Source of the DNA: Elusimicrobia bacterium GWB2_63_16
GTDB lineage: Bacteria > Elusimicrobiota > Elusimicrobia > Elusimicrobiales > UBA9959
Assembly (NCBI GenBank): GCA_001799715.1
Contig: MGTZ01000020.1
Location: 1 to 64,000 of the forward strand
Direction of reading: 5' to 3'
DNA length: 64,000 nt
The position numbers were made by a program, and so were the translations under genes. This document shows positions 18,029 to 25,825 of the stretch, one piece after another (the stretch's first letter is position 1; every line of letters starts with the position of its first letter). Under the pieces are notes generated by a model. The model searched no databases. It saw only the letters and a program-made list of their open reading frames with translations, and was not told where the DNA came from.

Positions 18029-18056
18029 ACCCGGCCGTCCGGCCGGAGGGGGAACT

Positions 18057-21000
18057 ATGAAGACTCTTATCGCGCTGCTGCTGCTGCCCTGCCTGGCCTA
18101 CGGAGGGCCCACCGACGCCGCCGACCAGGCTTTCGCCAAGGGCGAATACCAGGCCGCGCTGGACGGCTACGCCGCCGCCAAAACGCCGGGAGAGCCCGGC
18201 CTTAAGGCCCTGTACCGCGCCGCCGAGAGCGAGGCCCTGCTGTCCCGGTACGGCGAGGCCGCCCAGCGCCTGTTCGGGATGAAGCTGCCGCCGGACCCGC
18301 TGTGGCAGGCCCGGTTCCTGCTGCTGCGCGCCGAGACCGGCCGCCAGTACCAGCAGCGGTACGGCTACTCGACGTCCGCCGACGAACAGAAAGGCGAGAA
18401 GGATGTGACCAAGCTGACTACCCAGCAGTGGCGCAGGCTGATAGCGGCGGATTACGACTCGCTCTGGCCGCTGAGGGGGGCCCTGGCGAAGACGGTTCTG
18501 GAGGGTGAGGCTTACTTCGTAGACTTAAAGGACGCGGAACTGCTCTATACGCCTACGCTCTGGGATTTCGCGGTGCTGCGCTGGACCAGCTGGCTGCTGG
18601 GCGAATCGGAGAACTCAGACGGGCCGCCCGCCGCCGAACCTTTCGTCGAGCTGTCCTACAAAGCGGACTACGCCGCCGGAGCACCGGCCGCCTCCAAGGC
18701 CGCCGCGCTCTACGAGGCCGCCGCGGCCGGCCCCGAAGGTTTCGTTCGCGAATACTGGCGCCTGCAGCGGCTGATGATCCCTTTCGAGCAGGCAGGCCGC
18801 GTGGCGGCTTACGACCGCGCCGCGCTGCGCCAGCGGGCGCTGAAGACGCTCAAGTACTGGGCCGCCTCTTTTAAGACGGGCCTGGGCCGGAGCTGGGCCT
18901 TCTACCGAGCCGCCGCTTTCGAGAATGAGGCGGGAGAGTTCTCCTCCGCCGTGGAATTTTGCCGCAAAGCCGAGGCCGAAGCGCCGCGCTCCATGCCCGC
19001 CTCCCACTGCGCCCGCCTGCGGGCCGGCATAGAGCTGCCGCGGCTGGAACTGTCCGCCGTCTTCGCGCCGCCCCCGGGCAAGGATATACTCACGGTCTCC
19101 GCCCGCAACCTGCCTGAGCTGTACTTCAGGGCTTACAAGACCACTCCGGAAGAGCTGGAGGCCTCCCTCGGTCACGCGCAGCAGGGCTGGGACCACGTTA
19201 AATACCTGCGCCAGGAGACGGTAAAGGAATACCTGCGCCGCCGGGCTTCAGTGGAATGGAGTCAGGCGATAAAATACGAGGCCCCTTACCGCGAGGCTTC
19301 GGCCGCGGTCGCGAATCCCCCGCTGAAGAAAGGGCTGTACGTGGTGGTGGCTTCCGGCGACGCCGGTTTCGAGGAGGGCGCCTCCCTGATGCGGGCCGTC
19401 ACCGTGAATATTACTGATATTTTCCTGCTCGGCACCTCGGGCCTGGGGGCCGATCCCGAGGCCTTCCTCTACGACCCGGCCGCTCCCTCGCGGCCGGCCT
19501 CCGCCGAGGTGTTCAGGCTCTACGCCGTTAACGCGCTGACCGGCGCGCCGCTGGCCGGGGCGAGGACCGAGACCTTCGTGCACAAGTCCCGCGCCGGGGA
19601 CTGGCAGCGGGTCCCGCTGACCGCCGGCCCCGACGGGGCGGCCATCCTGCGCCACGAATTTGAGGTGACCTACCCGGCCAACGAATATTTCTCCCTGGAC
19701 CCGCTGCTGCGGCACGGGGGGGCTTACGCCTACTGGAACTCGCAGGCTTCGGCCGGGCTGCACGTGCCGGCCCCGGTCTCCGTCTTCGTGGAGACCGACA
19801 GGCCGGTATACCGGCCCGGGCAGGAGGTCAAGTTCAAGGTGACGGCGCTGCTGCGCCAGCCCGGCGGGTACAGGGTTTACGACGGGAAGGCCGCCGTGAC
19901 CCTGACGGCCCGCGACGCCAACTGGCAGCCGGCTTATACCGCCACCCTGCCGTTCACCGGCCTCGGCAGCGCGGCCGGCTCGTTCAAGCTGCCGGAAGGG
20001 CGCATGCTGGGCCAGTATTCGCTGTCGGCCGGCGTGCGGGAGTACGGTTATAATTTCAGCGGCACCGCGCAGTTCGGGGTCGAGGAATACAAGCGGCCCG
20101 AGTTCGAGGTAAAGCTGGAGGCCGCGGACAAGCCGCTGCGCTACGGCCAGGCTGCCAAGGTGTCCGGCGAGGCGAAGTACTACTTCGGCTCCCCGGTGCC
20201 GGGCGCCAGGGTTAAGTACAGGGTGACCCGCTCGCGCTACCTGCCGCGCTACTGCTGGTACTGGGGCTGGTTCTACGGCGGCGGCGCCACCGCCGAGGCG
20301 GCGGCCGGCGAGACCGTGACCGGCGACGACGGCAAATTCAGCTTAACTTTTACTCCGGAGCCGGAGAGCGCGGAGTACGCGGGCTACCCGGCTTCCTACC
20401 AGGTGGAGGCCGAGGCGCTGGACGCCGGCGGCCGCACGATAACCGATTCGCGGGCCTACAGGGCCGGTTCCCGGGCCTGGCTTTTCGACGTCAAGCCCCA
20501 GGCGGGCTTCTTTGCGCCGGAGGGCACGGCGGCGCTGGACGCGCGGCTGATGGACCTCAACGACTCGCCGCAGGCCGGCGAGGCGCAGTACGCGCTTTAC
20601 CGGCTCGACGGCGAGCCGGCGGCCGCCGCCGGCGGCAGCGGCTGGGGCTATTTCGGCCGCAACCCGTCGCTGGAACAGGCTTTCGACAAGGTCCCCGACG
20701 GCGCGCCGGCCGGCAAGGGCAAAGTGTTCTTCGCCAAGGACCGGCCCTCGGTGATCTCTTTCAAGAACCTCGCGCCCGGCGCCTACAGGCTGCGCCTGAA
20801 GGCGAGGGACCCATGGGGGGGAGAGAGCGAGTCGCAGGTGGTCATAGTGTCAGCTTCGGCCGACGCGCGGCGCAACGCCGCGCTGCGCCTGCCGGCGGTG
20901 GCGCTGTTCGAGCGCGATTCCTACCAGTCCGGCGAGACAGCCAGGGTCCTGATAGGCGCCTCGGCCCTGAAGGGCGCCAAGTTCACCGAAGTGCTCGCCG

Positions 21001-23981
21001 GCAATTTCGTGCTGGCGCGCAGCGTCGCTGCCGGCGGCGGGCTTTCCGTATTCACGCTTAAGGTGGGCCCGGAGCACCGCGGCGGTTTCGGTCTGCGCTG
21101 GCTGGGCGCGGGCGGCTTCAAGGTTTATTCGGCCATGGCCGACGCCGAAGTGCCGGCGACGAACAAGAATATCAGCCTCTCGCTTGATTACGACAAGACC
21201 CTCGCCCCGGGGCAGCGGGCCGCGTGGAAGGTAAGGGCCAGGGACGCGGCCGGCCGGCCGGTGGCCGGCGAGGCGCTGGTAAAGGTGTTCGACCGCTCGC
21301 TGGAGTATTACGCCGGGGACGCCCCTTTCTGGGCGGACTCGCTCTATCCGCGCCGGTATTCCTCCGGAGAGGCCGTGGGGTCGCTGTTCACCCCGCGCGC
21401 CGTCAGCCTGCCCGTGCGCACCGGCATGATACAGAAAATGCTGCAGGCCTTCAGGCAGTACACCGCCGAGGAGCGCCTGGCTTCGCTGCGCATAGCCTCC
21501 ACGCGGATGCGCCGTCATATGTACGACGGCGGGGCGGTCTATTCCAAGGGGCTGGCTTACGAAGCCGCCCCCAGCGGGGCCCTGGCTGAAGCCAACTTCG
21601 CGGACTCGGACGAAGCTGAAGGCTTAGGCGGACGGGCGGAGGGCAAGTTCAGGGTCTCCATGGCCCCTTACCCTGCCTCGGCGCCCGCCGCGGCTCCCGC
21701 CGCCGCGGTGGCGGTGCGCAAGGACTTTTCCGAGACCGCCTACTACAACCCCCAGCTCAAGGTGCTGCGGGGCGAGGCGGGCTTCTCGTTCAGGATCCCC
21801 GAACGCCTGACCTCCTGGAAGATCTCGTCCTACCTGCTGACGCGCGACGCGCGGCGCGGCTCTTTCGCCGCCGAGACGGTCACGAAAAAAGACCTGATGG
21901 CGCGGCTGGATATTCCGCGCTTCTTCCGCGAGGGCGACAGGTCGCGGCTGACCGCGCTGCTCACTAACGATACCGGCGGGGAGCTGACGGGCACCGTCTC
22001 TCTTTCCGTGCTGCGCGACGGGGCCGCGGCCCACGGCGACTTCGGGCTGAAGGACCTGTCTCGGCCTTTTACGGTTAAAGCCAAGGGCACCGTCCCGGTA
22101 TACTGGGACATCACGGCGCCGCGCGCTCCGGCCGCCTACAAGGCGCGCGTGATAGCCCGCGCGGGGCAGCTGTCCGACGCTCAGGAGAACGACCTGCCGG
22201 TGCTGCCGTCGCGCGAGCGGCTGATAGCCTCCGGCATGGCCGCGCTGGACGGCAACGCCTCCAAGACCTTCCGGCTGCCGGAGCTGGAGGCCGCCGACCC
22301 GACGCGCGAGGTGGAGTCGCTGCACCTGGAGATACAGCCGCAGCTGATACTGACCGTGCTCAACAGCCTGCCTTTCCTGGTCAATTACCCTTACGAATGC
22401 ACGGAACAACTGCTCAACCGCTACGTGCCGCTGGCCATCACCAACGGCTTCTACAAGAAGTACCCGGCGCTCAGCGCCGCCGTGGCGAAGGTGCCCAAAC
22501 GCAGCACGGTGACGCCGGAGTGGGAGCGCGACAACCCGGTGCGCCTGATGAGCCTGATGGAAACCCCGTGGGAGACCCAGTCGAAGGGACAGCGCTCAGG
22601 CTGGCCCGTGACCGACATGCTGGACCCGAAGGTGGTGGCCGCTGAAAAGCAGGAAGCTCTGGATAAACTGAAAGCATACCAGGGCGCGGACGGTTCCTTC
22701 CCCTGGTTCCCCGGCGGCCGGGCGAACCTGCACATGACGCTCTACGTGCTGGAGGGACTGGCCGAGGCCTCGCGCTACGGCGTGGCGATACCGGAGGACA
22801 TGGCCCGGCGGGCGCTGTCCTACGCGCTGGGCGAGATCCCGGCGCACCTGAAGGCCGACCCCGCCGAAACCTCGCTGGTGCTTTACGCGGCTTACGTCGT
22901 GACGTCGTTCCCGGCCGCCTGGCCGGAGAGCGCCGCCGCGCGCGAGTACGCCAAGGCCTGGGCGGATTTCGCGGACAAGCACGCCAACGCCATGACCGCC
23001 TTCGGCAAGGCCTACGCGGCCTATGTCTACCACCGGCTCGGGGAGAAGGCAAAAGCCGACTCCTACCTGGCCCGCGCCATGGACGGGGCCCGCACCGACG
23101 AGATCTCCGGCACGTACTGGACGCCGGAGAAGATCTCGTGGCTGTGGTACAACGACAGCGTGGAGAAGCACGCTTTCCTGCTCCGGACCCTGCTGGCGCT
23201 GCGCCCGGCTGACCCGAAGATCCCGGGCCTGACGCGCTGGCTGCTGTTCAACCGCAAGGGCAACGAATGGAAGTCCACCAGGGCCTCGGCGGCGGCCATC
23301 TATTCGCTGCTCGACGTGATGAAGGCCAAAGGCGCGCTGGACAAGGGCGAGACTTTCTCGCTGAAATGGGGCGCCACGGCCGAGAAGCTGGAGCTGCAGC
23401 CCTTCGACTGGGCCTCCCGGCCGTTGCGCTGGTCCAAATACGGCGCGGAGATCGGCAAGAAAGACCTGGCCCCGGCGGTGGACAAGCGCGGCCCCGGCCT
23501 GGCCTTCGCCGCTTTCACCGGCATCTATACCACCGACAGGACCGCCGAGGAGTCGCCGGACGGGATGATGAACGTCTCGCGCAAGTACTTCCTGCGCGCC
23601 AAAGAGGGGGACGCCTACACGCTGACCCCGCTGGCCGACGGGGATGCCGTGGCCGTGGGCGACCAGGTGGAGGTGCACCTGACGGTGAAGACGCGCAGCC
23701 AGTTCGAGTACGTGCACATCAAAGACCCCAAGGCCGCCGGCTTCGAGGCGGAGACGCTGACGAGCGGCTGGCACTGGGACCAGCTGTCGCGCTACGAGGA
23801 GCCGCGCGACTCGCTGACGAACTTCTTCGTGGAGTGGCTGCCGCACGGCGAGTACGTGCTCAAGTACCGGGTGCGCCCGACGACGCCAGGCACGTTCAAG
23901 GCCGGCGCGGCGGTGATCCAGTCCATGTACGCCCCCGAGTTCGCCGCCCACTCCTCCGGCTTCACCCTCAAAGTGAAGTAA
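18057..23981 (+). CDS. Bacterial alpha-2-macroglobulin (thioester type)
   Basis: A 1974-residue exported protein. After a signal peptide (MKTLIALLLLPCLAYG) come about 300 residues of helical, TPR-like sequence (AFAKGEYQAALDGYAAAK), then a long run of MG beta-sandwich domains including VFVETDRPVYRPGQEVKFK, a typical MG1-2 marker. The thioester motif YPYECTEQLLNRY has Cys near residue 1448, with the alpha/alpha toroid TED domain around it, and a receptor-binding-like domain ends the protein. Such proteins trap incoming proteases in the periplasm or at the surface. The signal lacks a clear lipobox. The usual partner gene pbpC is not present in this window. Two palindromic repeats follow the stop codon. 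Confidence 0.94.
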   Translation: MKTLIALLLLPCLAYGGPTDAADQAFAKGEYQAALDGYAAAKTPGEPGLKALYRAAESEALLSRYGEAAQRLFGMKLPPDPLWQARFLLLRAETGRQYQQRYGYSTSADEQKGEKDVTKLTTQQWRRLIAADYDSLWPLRGALAKTVLEGEAYFVDLKDAELLYTPTLWDFAVLRWTSWLLGESENSDGPPAAEPFVELSYKADYAAGAPAASKAAALYEAAAAGPEGFVREYWRLQRLMIPFEQAGRVAAYDRAALRQRALKTLKYWAASFKTGLGRSWAFYRAAAFENEAGEFSSAVEFCRKAEAEAPRSMPASHCARLRAGIELPRLELSAVFAPPPGKDILTVSARNLPELYFRAYKTTPEELEASLGHAQQGWDHVKYLRQETVKEYLRRRASVEWSQAIKYEAPYREASAAVANPPLKKGLYVVVASGDAGFEEGASLMRAVTVNITDIFLLGTSGLGADPEAFLYDPAAPSRPASAEVFRLYAVNALTGAPLAGARTETFVHKSRAGDWQRVPLTAGPDGAAILRHEFEVTYPANEYFSLDPLLRHGGAYAYWNSQASAGLHVPAPVSVFVETDRPVYRPGQEVKFKVTALLRQPGGYRVYDGKAAVTLTARDANWQPAYTATLPFTGLGSAAGSFKLPEGRMLGQYSLSAGVREYGYNFSGTAQFGVEEYKRPEFEVKLEAADKPLRYGQAAKVSGEAKYYFGSPVPGARVKYRVTRSRYLPRYCWYWGWFYGGGATAEAAAGETVTGDDGKFSLTFTPEPESAEYAGYPASYQVEAEALDAGGRTITDSRAYRAGSRAWLFDVKPQAGFFAPEGTAALDARLMDLNDSPQAGEAQYALYRLDGEPAAAAGGSGWGYFGRNPSLEQAFDKVPDGAPAGKGKVFFAKDRPSVISFKNLAPGAYRLRLKARDPWGGESESQVVIVSASADARRNAALRLPAVALFERDSYQSGETARVLIGASALKGAKFTEVLAGNFVLARSVAAGGGLSVFTLKVGPEHRGGFGLRWLGAGGFKVYSAMADAEVPATNKNISLSLDYDKTLAPGQRAAWKVRARDAAGRPVAGEALVKVFDRSLEYYAGDAPFWADSLYPRRYSSGEAVGSLFTPRAVSLPVRTGMIQKMLQAFRQYTAEERLASLRIASTRMRRHMYDGGAVYSKGLAYEAAPSGALAEANFADSDEAEGLGGRAEGKFRVSMAPYPASAPAAAPAAAVAVRKDFSETAYYNPQLKVLRGEAGFSFRIPERLTSWKISSYLLTRDARRGSFAAETVTKKDLMARLDIPRFFREGDRSRLTALLTNDTGGELTGTVSLSVLRDGAAAHGDFGLKDLSRPFTVKAKGTVPVYWDITAPRAPAAYKARVIARAGQLSDAQENDLPVLPSRERLIASGMAALDGNASKTFRLPELEAADPTREVESLHLEIQPQLILTVLNSLPFLVNYPYECTEQLLNRYVPLAITNGFYKKYPALSAAVAKVPKRSTVTPEWERDNPVRLMSLMETPWETQSKGQRSGWPVTDMLDPKVVAAEKQEALDKLKAYQGADGSFPWFPGGRANLHMTLYVLEGLAEASRYGVAIPEDMARRALSYALGEIPAHLKADPAETSLVLYAAYVVTSFPAAWPESAAAREYAKAWADFADKHANAMTAFGKAYAAYVYHRLGEKAKADSYLARAMDGARTDEISGTYWTPEKISWLWYNDSVEKHAFLLRTLLALRPADPKIPGLTRWLLFNRKGNEWKSTRASAAAIYSLLDVMKAKGALDKGETFSLKWGATAEKLELQPFDWASRPLRWSKYGAEIGKKDLAPAVDKRGPGLAFAAFTGIYTTDRTAEESPDGMMNVSRKYFLRAKEGDAYTLTPLADGDAVAVGDQVEVHLTVKTRSQFEYVHIKDPKAAGFEAETLTSGWHWDQLSRYEEPRDSLTNFFVEWLPHGEYVLKYRVRPTTPGTFKAGAAVIQSMYAPEFAAHSSGFTLKVK

Positions 23982-24045
23982 CGCTTGTCTCCGCGCGGAG
24001 CGAAGCCAAGTGGTGTTCGGGGATGGGGGTTTCAGGCACGGAGAA

Positions 24046-24171
24046 GGCTGGCGAGGGTACGCCTTCTCCGGGTACGCTCGGCCACACCGTGGCCTCGCTC
24101 TTTCGCTACGGCTCGGCGCTACGCAAGCCTCGCCTACGCGAGGCCCCTCCGAAGGCATACCCTCGTCAGCC
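24046..24171 (+). repeat. Dispersed palindromic repeat, copy B
   Basis: A 126-bp element with 21-bp arms GGCTGGCGAGGGTACGCCTTC and GAAGGCATACCCTCGTCAGCC (19 of 21 pairs, plus wobble). Inside are GGCCAC-ACC-GTGGCC and GCCTCGC-CTAC-GCGAGGC hairpins. The interior CTCGGCGCTACGCAAGCCTCG is 20/21 identical to copy A. Confidence 0.87.
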
Positions 24172-24237
24172 TGCCGTTGTCCTGCAGTAGTCCGCCTCAT
24201 GTGGCCACACAAGAGCATATGTGGAGGGGCGGATTGA

Positions 24238-24354
24238 CCAGCGGATGGGTTCGGAAGGCCCTCACGGAGGCCGAGGCTTGCGAAGCGCCGAGGCCGAGTG
24301 AGGAGGGGCGAGCACGGTGTGCGAGACCCCGTGCCTGACGGGCCCATCCGTTGG
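24238..24354 (-). repeat. Dispersed palindromic repeat, copy C (inverted, diverged)
   Basis: CGAGGCTTGCGAAGCGCCGAG is the complement of the copy-B core with one change, and CACGGTGTG matches the complementary CACACCGTG hairpin. Outer arms CCAGCGGATGGG and CCCATCCGTTGG pair over 12 bases with one wobble. Arms differ in sequence from A and B but keep pairing. Confidence 0.7.
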
Positions 24355-24442
24355 GCAAGCCGCCTGCCCGTACGGTAAGCCGCCAAAAGCCAGATACGAC
24401 AAGATGGCAGCGTTCGTCGGCGGTCTTGCCGGGGAAATGATG

Positions 24443-24775
24443 TTAGAAACGGCGGAAGGTGACGGTGGGGGAGGCGCCGAGGGAGAGGAATTTGAAGAGC
24501 AGGTAGAAGACCAGGGCGCCCAGCAGCAGGAGCGGGATGCCGATGATGGCGCCGATGACGGTGGAGGTCAGCAGCGCGCCGGAGACCAGCAGGGCGAAAC
24601 CCAGCAGGGCCAGGCCGGCGGCTATCAGGGCCTTCAGCCGGGCCAGCAGGCCGGGCGGCTGCGGCGGGGGGACTGGCCCCGGCCGCGGGCCGGAAGCGCG
24701 CGGGCCCTGGCCGCCGGGGCTGACGAGCTCCGGCTCCACGCACTCTTCGCTGACCGCCAGGCGGCGTTCTTCCAT
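24443..24775 (-). CDS. Small predicted inner-membrane protein
   Basis: A 110-residue protein with a Pro-rich cytoplasmic-like N-terminal part (residues 1-45) and two adjacent hydrophobic segments, LIAAGLALLGFALLVSGALL and VIGAIIGIPLLLLGALVFYLL, forming a membrane hairpin. I do not recognise a family. It has no Shine-Dalgarno site, but TGG-TAAAAT stands six bases before the ATG, in the same geometry as four other genes here, which supports this being a real gene. It is divergent from the FN3 gene at 24846. Confidence 0.7.
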   Translation of the reverse strand: MEERRLAVSEECVEPELVSPGGQGPRASGPRPGPVPPPQPPGLLARLKALIAAGLALLGFALLVSGALLTSTVIGAIIGIPLLLLGALVFYLLFKFLSLGASPTVTFRRF

Positions 24776-24781
24776 AGATAG

Positions 24782-24787
24782 ATTTTA
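24782..24787 (-). promoter_or_regulatory. -10 box of predicted leaderless promoter (110-aa membrane gene)
   Basis: Extended -10 TGG-TAAAAT on the minus strand, six bases (CTATCT) before the ATG; no ribosome site. Confidence 0.55.
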
Positions 24788-24823
24788 CCAAAACGACGCA
24801 ACAAATCCGTCATACCACGCGTT

Positions 24824-24829
24824 TATAAT
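24824..24829 (+). promoter_or_regulatory. -10 box of the first surface cluster
   Basis: TATAAT, 16 bases before the ATG of the FN3 protein, leaving room for a short leader with GCAGGTG as ribosome site. No good -35 hexamer is seen. Confidence 0.5.
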
Positions 24830-24845
24830 GTAAGCAGGTGAAAAC

Positions 24846-25823
24846 ATGAAAATAAGGATTCCGCTCCTGTTCGCCGCCGCGCTGGCGGCCTCGTCTTTTC
24901 TCAACTCGCCGGCCCCGGCCGCCGAGGCTCCCGCCAACGCGCTGCTGGTGGTCCCTTCCGAAACGGCCTTCGACCGCAAGTTCCAGGACTACCTGGAGAA
25001 GAAGGGGGCGAAACTGCTCGAGTCGCACCCGCCCAGCGTCTTCGTGGGCCATATCCCCCAGGACCTCGACCAGGAACTGGAGAAGAAATACGGCGCCAAG
25101 GTCTACCGCCAGAAGGTGGACGACTGGGCCTCCTTCGCCCGCTACGGCGAGAACGCCGTGTTCGCCGTGAACGCCTGGAACAAGCGTTTCGTGGAGGACC
25201 CGCCCGTGGCCCCGCTGGTGGTAAGCAACCGTGTGCAGAAAGCCGGGCGGCGCGGCCTGCGCCTGGCCTGGAACGACGTCATGAAAGCCACGTCCTACCG
25301 GCTGCAGATCAGCCGCGCCGAGGATTTCTCCAAGATCTTCCTGGAGACCGGCATCGGAGACAACCAGTACCTGCTCTATCCCTCGCTGCTGGAGGACGGG
25401 ATCTATTACTGGCGCGTCGCGCCGGTGGTGCTCCTAAACACGGGGAAGTATTGGGAAATGCCCTACACCTCCGCTTACAGTTTCGCGGTCTCCAACCCCG
25501 CGGGGGGCGCCGCCGTTTCGCGGCCCGCGCCCGCGCAGGCCAAAGCGCCGCTGAACAAGGGCGCGGTGACCTGGCAGCACGCCCCAGGCGACAGGTACTT
25601 CCGGCTGCAGCTCTCCAATACCGCCGATTTCGAGGCGCCGCTGGCCGATGTTTTCACCGATACCTGCGCCTACAGGCTCTCCGGCCTGCCGGTCGCCGTA
25701 GCGCCCGGCCAGTACCTGCGCTTCATGGGTTCGGACGGACGGCGGGCCGGTGACTGGTCCGCCCCCATAGAGATAGTTCCGGGCGCCACCGGCGCCCGCA
25801 GGAAGAAAGGACGCGCCCGCTGA
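24846..25823 (+). CDS. Exported FN3-like protein of unknown function
   Basis: A 325-residue protein with signal peptide (MKIRIPLLFAAALAASSFL). Residues about 28-115 form an alpha/beta segment with LLVVPSETAFDRKF and VFVGHIPQDLDQELEKKYG. Two fibronectin-III-like sandwiches follow, marked by YRLQISRAEDFSKIF...DGIYYWRVAPV and FRLQLSNTADFEAPL. The tail is basic (GARRKKGRAR). It is the first gene of a three-gene run with the M6 protease (starting two bases after its stop) and a PorV-like barrel, so it is probably part of the same surface or secretion unit. No enzymatic motif was recognised. Confidence 0.78.
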   Translation: MKIRIPLLFAAALAASSFLNSPAPAAEAPANALLVVPSETAFDRKFQDYLEKKGAKLLESHPPSVFVGHIPQDLDQELEKKYGAKVYRQKVDDWASFARYGENAVFAVNAWNKRFVEDPPVAPLVVSNRVQKAGRRGLRLAWNDVMKATSYRLQISRAEDFSKIFLETGIGDNQYLLYPSLLEDGIYYWRVAPVVLLNTGKYWEMPYTSAYSFAVSNPAGGAAVSRPAPAQAKAPLNKGAVTWQHAPGDRYFRLQLSNTADFEAPLADVFTDTCAYRLSGLPVAVAPGQYLRFMGSDGRRAGDWSAPIEIVPGATGARRKKGRAR

Positions 25824-25825
25824 TT

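Larger units (their letters stand above)
23982..24442. other. Gene-free stretch carrying two palindromic repeats
   Basis: This 461-base interval between two convergent genes has no credible gene. Short ORFs on it have no homologous look and are explained by repeats B and C, which lie in opposite orientation. A further imperfect inverted repeat, CCGCCTC...GGGGCGG, occupies about 24192-24232 between them. Confidence 0.75.

Noticed and set aside
24010-24338. Short plus-strand ORFs in the gap after A2M
   Set aside because: They consist of repeats B and C read in two frames and have no start signals.
22596-24791. 731-residue minus-strand ORF across the A2M 3' end and repeats
   Set aside because: It reads through palindromes B and C and antisense to A2M. 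Its SERARPRCGRAYPEKAYPRQ part resembles the upstream extension of the cyuA ORF only because both translate the same DNA repeat.
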